A stretch of 64,000 bases of DNA from Clostridium sp. D33t1_170424_F3 (GCF_015667585.1 NZ_JADPEG010000003.1:1-64000); one strand, 5' to 3'; shown: positions 8,022-17,532, counted from the stretch's first letter. Notes: generated by a model not told the origin, from the sequence alone. Numbers and translations are program-made.

Positions 8022-8741
8022 TCAAAGCGGCTTTTTTGCGATTTTTGAACCATGACGCGGATATGCCGGGTCCAGAGGCTTGACGCGGGTGATGCGAACG
8101 ACACGGCGCGCGTCGCCGCCGGGCAATGCAAAGGCGTCTATCCCATCCAGTTCGCAGCCCAGTACGCCGATGGCATGCTTTGCCGCCTGCACCTCTTCCT
8201 CCGCGCCGGGGCCCTTCATCGCGAGAAACGTCCCGCCCATCTTCAAAAACGGCAAGCAGTATTCGCACAGCAGGTTCATCGGCGCAACCGCACGGGCCGT
8301 GGCAAACGCAAACTGCGTGCGCAGGGGCTTCTGCCGCCCGCCTTCTTCCGCCCGCGCGTGGATGATCTTCACATCCTGCCCCAGCCGATCCGTGACCTCT
8401 TTTAAAAAGGTCAGGCGCTTGTTGAGACTGTCCAACAGCGTCAATTTCAACGATGGACGCATGATTTTCAGCGGCACGCCGGGGAATCCCGCGCCCGTTC
8501 CCACATCAATCAGCGAAACGGGCTCTTTGTACGCATCGATATACGGCAGCAAAAGAATACTGTCCAGAAAATGCTTGACAGCCACCTCCTTCGGCTCTGT
8601 AATCGCCGTCAGGTTCATCTTCTGGTTCCACTCCACCAGCAGCTCCAGATAGGTCTGAAACTGTTCGGCCTGTTCCTCCGTCACCTCGATCTGATCGATC
8701 TGGGCGATTTCCCGCAAATAACTTCTGATATCCTCGCTCAT
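8022..8741 (-). CDS. rsmG: 16S rRNA (guanine-N7) methyltransferase RsmG
   Basis: A 239-residue SAM-dependent methyltransferase that methylates G527 (E. coli numbering) of 16S rRNA. The SAM motif DVGTGAGFPGVPL is at about residues 79-91, preceded by the family motif VKHFLDS near 55-61. Its start overlaps the end of mnmG by four bases, indicating translational coupling in the usual mnmE-mnmG-rsmG-noc order. The last codons overlap a hairpin (GCCGC-TCTCAAA-GCGGC followed by T's on the plus strand). Loss of RsmG gives low-level streptomycin resistance in relatives (established knowledge). Confidence 0.96.
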   Translation of the reverse strand: MSEDIRSYLREIAQIDQIEVTEEQAEQFQTYLELLVEWNQKMNLTAITEPKEVAVKHFLDSILLLPYIDAYKEPVSLIDVGTGAGFPGVPLKIMRPSLKLTLLDSLNKRLTFLKEVTDRLGQDVKIIHARAEEGGRQKPLRTQFAFATARAVAPMNLLCEYCLPFLKMGGTFLAMKGPGAEEEVQAAKHAIGVLGCELDGIDAFALPGGDARRVVRITRVKPLDPAYPRHGSKIAKKPL

Positions 8742-10609
8742 GTTGCCTCCCCTTTTGCCAGCCAGATCAGCAGAACGGACACGTCCGCCGGACTGACGCC
8801 GCTGATGCGCGACGCCTGCCCGATGTTTGCCGGCTTGACTTTTTCCAGCTTTTCCTGCGCTTCCGTGCGCAGGCCGACTATAGTGTGGTAATCCACGTGG
8901 CGCGGCAGTTTTTTGCCTTCCAGACGCCGCATTTCCGCGATATCCGCCTTCTGGCGTTTGATGTAACCCTCGTATTTGATTTCAATCTCCACGTTTTCAA
9001 AAATATCCGCTGGCAGCTCCGGACGCGTAATATCCACAGGCGTCAAAACCTCGTAATTCAATTCCGGGCGGCGCAGCAGGTCCGCCAGCTTGACGCCGGT
9101 CGTAACCGGCGCTGTTCCACGTGAAACAAGGATGTCGTTCAGCACCTCTGAGGGCGGCAAAACCACTTTTCCCGCGCGGGCGCGCTCTTTTTGAATGCGC
9201 TCCTGCTTCAGGCAGTACCGTTCCCAGCGTTCGTCTCCGATCAGGCCCAGGGCGCGCCCGGTCGGCGTGAGGCGTTCGTCCGCGTTGTCCTGCCGCAGGA
9301 CCAGCCGGTACTCCGACCGGGAAGTCATCATGCGGTAGGGGTCCGTCACGCCTTTGGTAATCAGGTCGTCGATCAGCGTGCCGATATAGGAACCGGCGCG
9401 GTCGAGGATCAGCGGTTCCTTTCCCTGGATTTTCAACGCGGCGTTGATTCCCGCGACCAAACCCTGTGCGGCGGCCTCCTCATAGCCGGAACTGCCGTTA
9501 AACTGCCCCGCGCCGTAGAGCCCGGGACAATCCATGAATTCCAGCGTGGCGTCCATCTGGAGCGGGTCCACGCAGTCGTATTCAATCGCGTAGGCGCAGC
9601 GCATGATTTCCACATGCTCCAGCCCTTTGATCGAGCGGTAGAATTGAAGTTGCACTTCCTCCGGCAGGGACGAGCTCATCCCCTGCAAATACATTTCTTC
9701 GGTGTCGAGTCCGCACGGCTCGATAAAAAGCTGGTGTCGCTTTTTGTCCGCAAACCGGACGATTTTGTCCTCCAGACTGGGACAATAGCGCGGGCCGACG
9801 CCCTCTATTTTCCCGCCATAGAGCGGAGACCGATGGATGTTCTCCAAAATGATTTCTTTGGTCCGTTCGTTTGTCCAGGAGACGTGGCAAACCGCTTTAT
9901 TTTTCCCGGGATGAAGGGTATCGTAGGAAAACGGAACCACGGGTTCGTCCCCCTCCTGTACTTCCAGCTCGGTGTAATCGATACTGGACCGCAGCACGCG
10001 CGCGGGGGTTCCCGTTTTAAAGCGGCGCAGGCGCAATCCCAGCTTTTGCAGGGACTCCCCCAGAAACGCCGCCGGGAACATGCCGTCCGGCCCACTGTCG
10101 TAGGCGACTTCCCCGACATAGATGCGCCCGCCGAGAAAGGTTCCAGTCGCGATGATTACTGCCCTGACGCGGTACTGCGCGCCCATCCGGGTGGTCAGGA
10201 GCCACTTTTCCCCATCGCGGGACAGAGACACTACCTCCGCCTGCTTCAATTGCAGGTTTTCCTGTAATTCCAGCTTGTGTTTCATCACGGCGCTGTAGGC
10301 ACGCCGGTCGATCTGCGCGCGCAGGGAATGCACCGCTGGACCTTTCCCGCGGTTGAGCATCCGGCTCTGGATAAACGTTGCATCGGCTGTCCTGCCCATC
10401 TCCCCGCCGAGCGCATCGATTTCACGGACGAGATGGCCTTTTGCCGTTCCGCCGATGGACGGGTTACACGGACAATTGCCCACGGCATCCAGATTGATGG
10501 TAAAGACGACGGTCTTACAGCCGAGCCGCGCAGAGGCCAGCGCCGCTTCGATGCCCGCGTGCCCCGCACCGATCACGGCGACATCGTAATTTCCCGCTTG
10601 ATAGGTCAA
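8738..10609 (-). CDS. mnmG: tRNA uridine-34 carboxymethylaminomethyl enzyme MnmG (GidA)
   Basis: FAD-dependent tRNA modification enzyme of 623 residues, which works with MnmE to install cmnm5 on U34. The N-terminus YDVAVIGAGHAG is the FAD-binding fold, and GNCPCNPSIGGTAKGHL is a family signature. The frame extends to an ATG at 10648, but the TTG at 10609 has AAAGGGGG nine bases upstream and gives the normal beginning MTYQAGNYDV. A perfect parS site lies inside the coding sequence at 9113-9128. It follows repeat copy 2, so it may need its own promoter. Confidence 0.95.
   Translation of the reverse strand: MTYQAGNYDVAVIGAGHAGIEAALASARLGCKTVVFTINLDAVGNCPCNPSIGGTAKGHLVREIDALGGEMGRTADATFIQSRMLNRGKGPAVHSLRAQIDRRAYSAVMKHKLELQENLQLKQAEVVSLSRDGEKWLLTTRMGAQYRVRAVIIATGTFLGGRIYVGEVAYDSGPDGMFPAAFLGESLQKLGLRLRRFKTGTPARVLRSSIDYTELEVQEGDEPVVPFSYDTLHPGKNKAVCHVSWTNERTKEIILENIHRSPLYGGKIEGVGPRYCPSLEDKIVRFADKKRHQLFIEPCGLDTEEMYLQGMSSSLPEEVQLQFYRSIKGLEHVEIMRCAYAIEYDCVDPLQMDATLEFMDCPGLYGAGQFNGSSGYEEAAAQGLVAGINAALKIQGKEPLILDRAGSYIGTLIDDLITKGVTDPYRMMTSRSEYRLVLRQDNADERLTPTGRALGLIGDERWERYCLKQERIQKERARAGKVVLPPSEVLNDILVSRGTAPVTTGVKLADLLRRPELNYEVLTPVDITRPELPADIFENVEIEIKYEGYIKRQKADIAEMRRLEGKKLPRHVDYHTIVGLRTEAQEKLEKVKPANIGQASRISGVSPADVSVLLIWLAKGEAT
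9113..9128. promoter_or_regulatory. Perfect parS site inside mnmG
   Basis: TGTTCCACGTGAAACA matches the 16-bp parS consensus exactly. Intragenic parS sites close to oriC are also the rule in Bacillus. Confidence 0.95.
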
Positions 10610-10744
10610 AATGGGGTTCCCCCTTTGTTTTATTACAAATTTCGCCATAAAGGCTTCTTTTTCTTCATTGGATGAAATGATCGAGTGTTAAAGGACTGCG
10701 GCCCGGAACGGTATGGACGTTAATGTCTTTTGCATCTCCGGCAA

Positions 10745-11790
10745 TGGTGTTTTTTACCTTGCAAGTAAGGGCTAAAACGTGTTTTTCCGCTTTTCTGAAA
10801 AGCGGCGGGATCAAAGGGCAGGGTCCTTTGCCGTTCTCCGCAGAGAACGGAACTCTCTTTCTGAGAAGAGCGAGTGGGAACGAGTGATATGGTTTTTTAT
10901 GAGACAGGGAGCTGCCTCTGGGGCTTTTCTTTGGTTCCCCGGCAAAAGCCGGGGGTTTTCGTCGCTTTGAAAAGCGACAGCAAAGACTTTTTACTTTAAA
11001 AAAGTAAAACAAATTTTATTAAACAATTTTCATATTGCGGAAGCAATAAGGTTCTTTACTTTCAAAAAGAAAAAGGAAATTTTCTATACTACCAAAACAA
11101 TGGGAGACTTTGCTTTTGAAAATCTAAAGAAATTTTATTGCATAAACAACATTTCTTTTAAAAATTTTATTTTACTGCATTAAATAGTCCTGTATATTGT
11201 TGTATAAGCAACTTGTATTTATATTTCTTTAAACATCTAAAACCAATTGCATGTGTAATCATATAACCTACTTGCGCTTTTGATAAAGCGAGAGGAACCC
11301 GCTGGTTTGCCCTCATGCCGGGCGGCACTTACTTTTCGTCTTGCCACAAAAGTAAGCAAAAGCACGCGAAGGGGGGCGTGAGAGCTGGGCTCCGGGAGGG
11401 TACGACTCGCGCCCCCCTTCACCCCCGGTATCCTCATATACCTGAGCTGCTCAGGGAGAGCGACGTGCTTTTCATTGCCGGCAGAGCTTTGGCTGAATTT
11501 TTTTCTTTTAAGATTTCGGCAAATTGTCAACAAAGATGCTTCATGGAAGATTATTCTTTTCTCTGTGGGCATTTCATGGTATTTTACTCAACGTCCGCCC
11601 CCATTACTCCCGGTGTTCCTCATATACTTGAAAATCTCAGGGGAGTGGCGTGATTTTTATTAGTGACAGCGCTTTGACTAGTCTTTCTACTCTGAGACTA
11701 TAGCAAATCTAAGACTCCAGCAAATTGTCGGCAACGCTTTCGTTTTCTGTTTTCTCTTTGAAATTTCAATATCCTATTGGCTGAGATAAT
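10745..11790 (-). repeat. Hairpin-chain intergenic repeat, copy 2
   Basis: Fills the mnmE-mnmG gap (about 1.2 kb, no gene). From 10757 to 11012 it is a chain of hairpins: CCGCTTTT-CTG-AAAAGCGG (10787-10805), CAAAGG/CCTTTG (10812-10830), CCGTTCTC-CGCA-GAGAACGG (10831-10850), a GAGACAG/CTGCCTC stem, CCCCGGC-AAAA-GCCGGGG, GTCGCTTT-GA-AAAGCGAC and TTTTACTT/AAGTAAAA. An AT-rich spacer follows. The G-rich half at 11270-11510 has the long GAAGGGGGGCGTGAG stem and CTTACTTTT/AAAAGTAAG. A degenerate second piece of the same half continues to about 11790. Confidence 0.88.
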
Positions 11791-11835
11791 ATCAAACAAG
11801 CAAATACGCTATCTTATAAAACCTAAGAAAAACGA

Positions 11836-13200
11836 CTATTTCCCCACACAGAAATGGGCAAAGACCTGATCGACAACGGCCTCTGTGGCGCGTTCGCCGG
11901 TGAGTTCCAGCAGTGTGGAAATCGCCGCCTCCACGGAAACGGTGACAGCGTCGAGCGTCATACCGGCGCGCTGTGCGTCGGCGGCTTCCTGTACGCAGTC
12001 AAGCGCGCGCCGGGCCGCGTCGCGCTGACGTTCCGTAAAGAGAATTCCCCCGGAGGGGTCCAGCTCATTTGTTTTCAAAATCGAAGCAACCGCTTCTTTC
12101 AGGGCTTCCAAACCATCGCCGGACAAAGCCGAAATGTACACCACCTGCCGAAAGGCCTTTTCGATATAGGGCAGGTCGATCCGGCTTTCCAGGTCGCTTT
12201 TATTAATCACCGCGACGGCGGGCGCGTCTTTGACCGTCTCAATCAGGGCGATGTCCTCCTCGTTGAGCTCCTGTGAGGAATCAAATACCGCCAGAACAAG
12301 CTGGGCCGTCTGGACGCGTTCTTTCGCGCGGTCGACGCCGATCTGTTCCACCGGATCGGAGGTCGACCGGATGCCCGCCGTATCCGCCAGATGCAGCGGC
12401 ACCCCGCCCAGCAGGACGGTCTCCTCCACAATATCGCGTGTGGTTCCGGCGTACTCCGTCACTATGGAGCGTTCACAGCCGGAGAGCAGGTTCATCAACG
12501 TGGATTTTCCAACATTGGGACGACCCGCGATCACGGTATTGACGCCCTCGCGGATTGCTTTTCCCGCGTCGAACTGCGCAAGCAGCTTTTCCAGATCAAT
12601 TTTTGTCTGGGCCAGCGTTTGCTCCAATTCGGCTTCGTCCACCTGCGGAATGTCGTCGTCCGGATAATCGGCCCACGCCTCCAGATGCGCGGCGGCGGAC
12701 AGCAGAGTTTCCCGGATGGCGTGGATGCGCTTTTCCAGCGCGCCGTCATGTCCCGCCAGAGCAACCTTACCCGCCTCTACCCCCTGCGCGGAGATAATCT
12801 GCATCACGGATTCGGCCTCTGTCAATCCAATCTTTCCGTTCAGAAACGCCCTGCGCGTAAATTCGCCCGGCCCCGCCGGGGATGCGCCCGCGGCAAACAC
12901 CGCTTTGAGCACGCGGCGCATCACATACAGGCCGCCGTGGCAGGAAAGCTCCACCACGTCCTCCCCGGTAAAACTCGCGGGCGCTCTGAAATTCAGGGCA
13001 ATCGCTTCGTCGATGTCCCCTTCCCTGTCAAACACGCGCCCATAGAGCGCGGTATATCCCTTTAGCTCATCCAACGACTTCCCATGCGCGGAACGAAATA
13101 CACGACCCGCAACCGCGCGGGCCTCCGGTCCGGAAATGCGGACAACTCCGATGCCGCCCGCCGCCTGCGGCGTGGAAATTGCCGCGATTGTCTTTGCCAT
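11836..13200 (-). CDS. mnmE: tRNA modification GTPase MnmE (TrmE)
   Basis: A 454-residue GTPase, partner of MnmG in U34 modification. The order is an N-terminal folate-binding domain (AAISTPQAAGGIGVVRISGP), a helical domain, and a G domain inserted with G1 GRPNVGKSTLMN near 222-233, G3 DTAGIR near 271 and G4 NKSD near 330. The C-terminal CVGK carries the catalytic cysteine. AAGGAG lies six bases before the ATG at 13200; the frame continues upstream without support. The CRISPR-like array begins about 140 bp upstream of the gene, and repeat copy 2 follows it. Confidence 0.97.
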   Translation of the reverse strand: MAKTIAAISTPQAAGGIGVVRISGPEARAVAGRVFRSAHGKSLDELKGYTALYGRVFDREGDIDEAIALNFRAPASFTGEDVVELSCHGGLYVMRRVLKAVFAAGASPAGPGEFTRRAFLNGKIGLTEAESVMQIISAQGVEAGKVALAGHDGALEKRIHAIRETLLSAAAHLEAWADYPDDDIPQVDEAELEQTLAQTKIDLEKLLAQFDAGKAIREGVNTVIAGRPNVGKSTLMNLLSGCERSIVTEYAGTTRDIVEETVLLGGVPLHLADTAGIRSTSDPVEQIGVDRAKERVQTAQLVLAVFDSSQELNEEDIALIETVKDAPAVAVINKSDLESRIDLPYIEKAFRQVVYISALSGDGLEALKEAVASILKTNELDPSGGILFTERQRDAARRALDCVQEAADAQRAGMTLDAVTVSVEAAISTLLELTGERATEAVVDQVFAHFCVGK

Positions 13201-13338
13201 GCTGTTCTCCTTTACACACAGCGTTAAAATAACGCTGACCTCAACTTTGTTGCCGAAATGGCAGATCAAACACGTTATTCACGACATCCAAAAGGACGCC
13301 GGTCTTACGATCATATCCTTTACACTATCACCAATCAA

Positions 13339-13998
13339 ATTGCATTCCACAGCACCTTTAAGGCTACTGACTCATTTTTCACTTCGGCAGTACATCAAAT
13401 GTACCGCGATTTCCGGCACACCGGTCTTGCAACGATGACTTTTACGCCGTCCGAACGATCCATTTCAACCCACAGTGCCCCGCGGGTACTGGCCGTGTAC
13501 GAGGGAAAGAAAAATTATGATTGCGGATTTCAACCCACAGGCCTTTCTGAGCCTGACTACACAGCACATTCTGCACAACCTTTTCTTTATTTCAATCCCA
13601 TTTCATTTTTGTTCCTCTGGTTCATCCGGACCATTCAGATTCCTGCTTTTAACCCACAGTATCTCTATGGATACTGACACTTGACGTTGGCCTTGGTAAT
13701 TTCAATCCACAGTGCCCCTGCGGGCACTGACAGGCAGCGCATCATGGTGTAACGTTCCACCATCATTTCAATCCACAGTGCTTTTGTTGGCACTGACTTT
13801 ATTTCACCAGCTGCGGCGCGTCGCTGGAAGCGTGAATTCTATCCATCGCACCCCCTGTGGGCTTTGACTGCAGGCAAAAGGATTGTAGTGCATGGATTTC
13901 CTGTTTCAATCCACAGGCTCGCATGGAACCTGACCGTTGCCGCACATCAAGCGAACCGAAGGCGCGGCGATTTCATCCCACAGGCTTCTGTCAGTTCA
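13339..13998 (-). CRISPR. Degenerate CRISPR-like array of hairpin repeats (no cas genes)
   Basis: About ten units of 31-33 bp, mostly 62-71 bp apart (13339, 13409, 13462, 13527, 13589, 13646, 13699, 13765, 13836, 13903, 13970). The best units (13699, 13765) read ATTTCAATCCAC, then a stem, then CTGAC. On the minus strand this is GTC-hairpin-GTGGATTGAAAT, the plan of type I-C repeats. Spacers are 20-38 bp and all different. Stems vary but mostly stay paired: AGTGCCC/GGGCACT, AGTGC/GCACT, AGTATC/GATACT, AGGC/GCCT. No cas gene occurs in the window. It is either a decayed array or another structured hairpin family. It fills the mnmE-khpB gap. Confidence 0.5.
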
Positions 13999-14082
13999 AC
14001 GCAAGATGATGCAGATAAAAACGATAAATTTAAAAACTGTAAAGCCATCCACAACCGGCCTGAATTCACAACCCCCGCCGCA

Positions 14083-14113
14083 ATAAAAAGAGGACGATTC
14101 CCACGAACCGTCC
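14083..14113 (-). terminator. Terminator after khpB
   Basis: On the minus strand GGACGGTTC-GTGG-GAATCGTCC (one G-T pair) is followed by TCTTTTTATT. It ends the rpmH-to-khpB transcript before the CRISPR-like array. Confidence 0.85.
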
Positions 14114-14144
14114 CCCTTCCGGCAGCGCCGGTTGCTTTGTTCAG

Positions 14145-15023
14145 TTAGTTGTCCTCTTTTTTGACGTCGATGCGTCCATAGAGCGGGCCGCTTGTTTCGC
14201 GCTTAGGCGTCTGCGGCGCGCTGTTGTTCGGGCGCGGCGGTCTGGGGCCGCTCTGCTGCGGGCGCGGGCCGCGGTTGTTATAACCGCCGCCGTTCTTATG
14301 GAAGCCGCCGCGCGGCTTATCTCCATACGGCTTGTCCCCATAGGGCTTGCGGGGTCCGCGGGTATTGTTGTAGGGTCTGCGCGGCAGCGGCTTTTCGCCG
14401 CCTTCGGGACCGATTACCACGTGGCGGTTGAGATCCTCTCCCTCGCTCCAGCTCTTTGCGCCCTCTACCTGCTGCACAGCGGTATGAATGATGCGGCGCT
14501 CATACGGGTTCATCGGCTCCAGGGAACAGTTGCGGCCGATCTTAACAGCTTTTGCCGCCATCTTTCGGCCCAGCACTTCCAGGGTGTCCTTGCGTTTCTC
14601 GCGGTAATTACCGATATCCAATGTAATCCGATAATAGGTGTTGTCGATGTGGTTGGCGACCAGGCCCGCCAGATACTGCAGCGCGTCAAGCGTCTCGCCG
14701 CGGTGGCCGATGATAAAGCCGATGTCATCCCCCGTCAGGGAGATCATCGCGCCGCTTTCCTCCTCCTGAATATCAAATGCAACGGAGGTCAGGCCCATGT
14801 TTTCCAAAATCCTTTTCAAATACGCCGCCGCCGCGTCCGCTGGACTGCTCTTGATAAACGCGCGCACTTTTGCAGGATTACCGCCGAATAAACCGAATGT
14901 CTTGCGGACCGGCATTTCCAGAATCTCGAACTCTGCTTCGTGGGACTCGACGCCCAATTCCCTGCATGCGGTCTCAAAGGCTTCTTCCACTGTCGCGCCC
15001 GTGCCGATTACTTCTTTAATCAC
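14145..15023 (-). CDS. khpB: RNA-binding protein KhpB/Jag
   Basis: A 292-residue protein with a Jag N-terminal domain (residues 1-50; EEAFETACRELGV, then KTFGLFGG), a KH domain (about 75-150; IIGHRGETLDALQYL) and an R3H domain (about 150-210; MNPYERRIIHTAVQ). The tail from about 215 is rich in Gly, Arg, Pro and Asn (RGPRPQQSGPRPPRP), an RNA-binding-type disordered extension not present in all homologues. It starts with GTG, with GGGAGGGG seven bases upstream. It is located after yidC as in most Firmicutes. In Streptococcus KhpB works with KhpA in cell elongation and division (established knowledge). Confidence 0.94.
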   Translation of the reverse strand: MIKEVIGTGATVEEAFETACRELGVESHEAEFEILEMPVRKTFGLFGGNPAKVRAFIKSSPADAAAAYLKRILENMGLTSVAFDIQEEESGAMISLTGDDIGFIIGHRGETLDALQYLAGLVANHIDNTYYRITLDIGNYREKRKDTLEVLGRKMAAKAVKIGRNCSLEPMNPYERRIIHTAVQQVEGAKSWSEGEDLNRHVVIGPEGGEKPLPRRPYNNTRGPRKPYGDKPYGDKPRGGFHKNGGGYNNRGPRPQQSGPRPPRPNNSAPQTPKRETSGPLYGRIDVKKEDN

Positions 15024-15076
15024 GTTAAAACCCCTCCCGGCGTTTCACCGCATGGTTTTCCTGCCGTGCGGCGTCC

Positions 15077-16138
15077 TTATTTTTTGCTTCCGCGATAATC
15101 GTCGCTGTTTTGCTTGTTCTTTCCCTTGGGCTTTTGTCCCTGGCTCTGCTGAGGCAATGCTTTTTCTTTTTTGTTTGCCTGCTGTTTGGCCGGTGCGCCG
15201 GACGCAATCTTCATCGGCACGGACAAACGCGGAATACGGGCCTCCTCCTGTTCACGCAGCGCGATCCGCTGCGCCTCCGCCTTTGCGCCAATGAGCGCGG
15301 GGCTGTAGAACTTGCGCAGGACCAGCGTCTGGATAAAGCTGACCACCGTCTGGATAATCCAATAGAAGCCGACGGCGCCCGGCAGGGTATACGCGATCCA
15401 TGCGCTGAAAAGGGGCATGATGTAAAGCGTTATCTTCATGCAGCCCTGCTGCTGGTCCATGCCCGGCTGCATCTTTGTCATCGCCACCTGGGAAATCAAG
15501 GACGTGGCCAGGCAAAGCACGGGAATCAGCCACATAAAGGAGAAAAATCCGCTGCTCTGCGGGGTATCCAGCAGGTTCAATCCAAGGAAATTGAAACCTG
15601 AGCTCAAGGAAGCGATTCTGTCCAGCTCATCGCCGCTAAACATGGTGAGGTGGGGGCGGAGCTGATCGAAGTGTTTGATAATCTCCATCTGTCCATACAT
15701 GGAATTAAACGTCGTGCCAACGCCCGGGATTTGGGAGAGCAGCGTCGTCGCCTTATTGATGGAGTCGATGCCGATGTGCAGCGCATTCTGCAGCGGGTAC
15801 AGCACCGTGTAATAAATACCGATCATGATCGGGAACGGAAGAAGCATCGGCAGGCAGCCGCTGGCGGGGCTGACCCCCTCCTGGTCGTACAGCTTCTGCA
15901 TCTCTTCCTGCATTTTTGCTTTGTCGTTTGCGTAGCGCTTTTGAATCTCTTTTTGCTTAGCCGCCATCTTGCTGTTGGCCGCCATGGACTTCTGCTGCTT
16001 GATTGAGAACGGGAACAGGATAATCTTTGTCACAATGGTGAACAGAAGAATCGCGATCCCGTAATTGTGGATCAGGGTGTAAAAGAACCAGAGCAGATAT
16101 CCGAGGATCCCGCCGAACCAGTTAAAAATACTCGTCAT
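15077..16138 (-). CDS. yidC: Membrane protein insertase YidC/Oxa1
   Basis: A 353-residue YidC of the Gram-positive type, without the large periplasmic domain of proteobacterial YidC. It has five membrane segments, beginning at residues 8-26 and 28-45, a charged cytoplasmic hairpin (MAAKQKEIQKRYANDKAKM) and the P-M motif SGCLPMLLPFPIMIGIYYTV. A lysine (K38 in FTIVTKIILFP) occupies the place of the groove arginine of Bacillus SpoIIIJ. The C-terminal tail is basic and disordered, suited to ribosome binding. No lipobox is evident at the N-terminus. It lies between yidD and khpB in the conserved rpmH operon. Confidence 0.96.
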   Translation of the reverse strand: MTSIFNWFGGILGYLLWFFYTLIHNYGIAILLFTIVTKIILFPFSIKQQKSMAANSKMAAKQKEIQKRYANDKAKMQEEMQKLYDQEGVSPASGCLPMLLPFPIMIGIYYTVLYPLQNALHIGIDSINKATTLLSQIPGVGTTFNSMYGQMEIIKHFDQLRPHLTMFSGDELDRIASLSSGFNFLGLNLLDTPQSSGFFSFMWLIPVLCLATSLISQVAMTKMQPGMDQQQGCMKITLYIMPLFSAWIAYTLPGAVGFYWIIQTVVSFIQTLVLRKFYSPALIGAKAEAQRIALREQEEARIPRLSVPMKIASGAPAKQQANKKEKALPQQSQGQKPKGKNKQNSDDYRGSKK

Positions 16139-16296
16139 GTAACCAATGCTCCTGACTGTGATCCGGGCCGAGACGCCCGGTTTTTCTCTATGGTATCCGG
16201 AACTTTCATTCAGACTGCATGAAAAGCGCTTATGAAAACAGATCCTTTAAACCTTTCATTTCACGCTTTCAACGACCGGAACGCGCAGGACTGCGT

Positions 16297-16539
16297 TTAG
16301 CCTTCCTTTGCCTTCCGCTTGTTCTTCCGTTCCGGGACGGGGTCATACCCGCCGCGGCTGAAGGGATTGCACCGCAGGATACGGTACGCCGCCAAAAAGA
16401 AGCCCTTAAACGCGCCAAAACGCGCCACGGCCTCCAGGGCGTAGTTGGAACAGGTTGGATAATACTTGCAGCAGGGTTTCTTGTACGGGGAAATCGCCTG
16501 CTGATAAAACCGGATAAGCAAAATAAGCAGGCGTTTCAC
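16297..16539 (-). CDS. yidD: Membrane protein insertion efficiency factor YidD
   Basis: An 80-residue YidD with the family core [22 protein letters not shown] and the cysteine pair plus third cysteine, followed by a basic C-terminus. It is a peripheral membrane protein that assists YidC. Its start overlaps the stop of rnpA by four bases, and yidC follows 158 bp further on. Confidence 0.95.
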   Translation of the reverse strand: MKRLLILLIRFYQQAISPYKKPCCKYYPTCSNYALEAVARFGAFKGFFLAAYRILRCNPFSRGGYDPVPERKNKRKAKEG

Positions 16540-16865
16540 TTCAAAACACCCGCGTCCTTCAGTTGCCGCATCAATACGCGGTAAATATCGGTACTTTTGA
16601 CAAACGGCGTTCGGCCCCTGGCCACCAGAATAAAATCATAACCTTCTTTAATCTGGGGGGACGCCTGGCGGAACGCTTCCCGCATGATCCGCCGGGAGCG
16701 GTTGCGCAGGACAGCATTGCCCGTCTTTTTACTCGTGGTGATTCCCGCGCGCAGGTTGCGGCTGCGGTTTTTCAGGACGTATGTGACGACGATCGGGGAA
16801 ACATACGATTTCCCTTTCGTATATATGCGCCGGAAATCCCGGTTTTCCTTGATCGCGATAAACAA
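16536..16865 (-). CDS. rnpA: Ribonuclease P protein component
   Basis: A 109-residue RnpA, which with the rnpB RNA matures the 5' end of tRNAs. The RNR motif [18 protein letters not shown] is around residues 49-66. It starts with TTG at 16865 with AGGTGAGG seven bases upstream; no ATG is available nearby. The gene lies 103 bp after rpmH behind a hairpin that may reduce read-through. Confidence 0.95.
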   Translation of the reverse strand: MFIAIKENRDFRRIYTKGKSYVSPIVVTYVLKNRSRNLRAGITTSKKTGNAVLRNRSRRIMREAFRQASPQIKEGYDFILVARGRTPFVKSTDIYRVLMRQLKDAGVLK

Positions 16866-16940
16866 TTCCGTTCCTCACCTTCTAAAGCGGGCGCCGTGCC
16901 GGCGGGGCGGTTCCCCTGCCGTTTGATTGGTTGTAAAAAG

Positions 16941-16965
16941 AAAGGCCACTCTCCGGTGGCCTTTT
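16941..16965 (-). terminator. Hairpin between rpmH and rnpA
   Basis: AAAGGCCAC and GTGGCCTTT form a 9-bp stem, followed on the minus strand by CTTTTT. It is a partial terminator that would let rpmH be expressed above rnpA. Confidence 0.75.
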
Positions 16966-16968
16966 GTC

Positions 16969-17103
16969 TTAGTAGCTCAGGCGCGCTCTGCCCTTTGCTC
17001 TGCGGCGGGCCAAGACTTTACGGCCATTGCTGGTGGACATTCTTTTGCGGAAGCCGTGCTCCTTTTTTCTGTGGAGCTTCTTAGGCTGATACGTTCTCAG
17101 CAT
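16969..17103 (-). CDS. rpmH: 50S ribosomal protein L34
   Basis: A 44-residue L34, starting [20 protein letters not shown], identical in layout to the family, ending in RARLSY. The ATG at 17103 follows GGAGGG. It is the first gene of the leftward rpmH-rnpA-yidD-yidC-khpB cluster, diverging from dnaA across the origin region. Confidence 0.97.
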   Translation of the reverse strand: MLRTYQPKKLHRKKEHGFRKRMSTSNGRKVLARRRAKGRARLSY

Positions 17104-17254
17104 GAAAAAACCCTCCTTTCAGGGTACAAACCTTGCAATTTAGCATTATATATGATGTACCGGCGGCCTGTCAACCTTTTCTTTGTATTTTTCAGGCTGC
17201 AAAAATCCGCGAAACGCCGCGGTTTCCCCAGCTTTTAGGGATATGTTTTTATCA

Positions 17255-17400
17255 TACCACAATATCGTGTACAAGTGTAAGGAAAATCGCGGAAAAAATT
17301 TTTTTACATTCCACAGCGTGTGGGAAATCTCTGTGGAAAACCCGTGGAAAAGTTGTAATGAAATTAAAAATGTGATACTATAAGATATATACTGTCTGAT
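17255..17400. other. Left part of putative oriC (upstream of dnaA)
   Basis: The 430-bp rpmH-dnaA gap has DnaA-box-like sites at 17319-17327 (TTTCCCACA, minus) and 17332-17340 (TTTTCCACA, minus), with further ATTCCACAG and CTTTTCCAC matches, beside AT-rich sequence. None is a perfect TTATCCACA. The promoters of rpmH and dnaA must also lie here. In Bacillus the origin is split by dnaA in this way. Confidence 0.5.
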
Positions 17401-17532
17401 GGCACCCCTGTGAAAAAACGGCGGAACGCCGGGCGGTCCCGTATCAGGCGGGGCGCTGAGACGCCGTCCGGCGCGGTTTTACAGGCCTGCACCAGCGGGC
17501 CGGGACGATTACACAACACGGAGGTTCAACAA

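Noticed and set aside
13258-13684. Open frames across the CRISPR-like array
   Set aside because: They follow the repeat units and have no start signals; the array explains them.
13339-13998. A functional CRISPR-Cas system
   Set aside because: Repeats are too unlike each other, spacers vary from about 20 to 38 bp, and no cas gene lies in the window.
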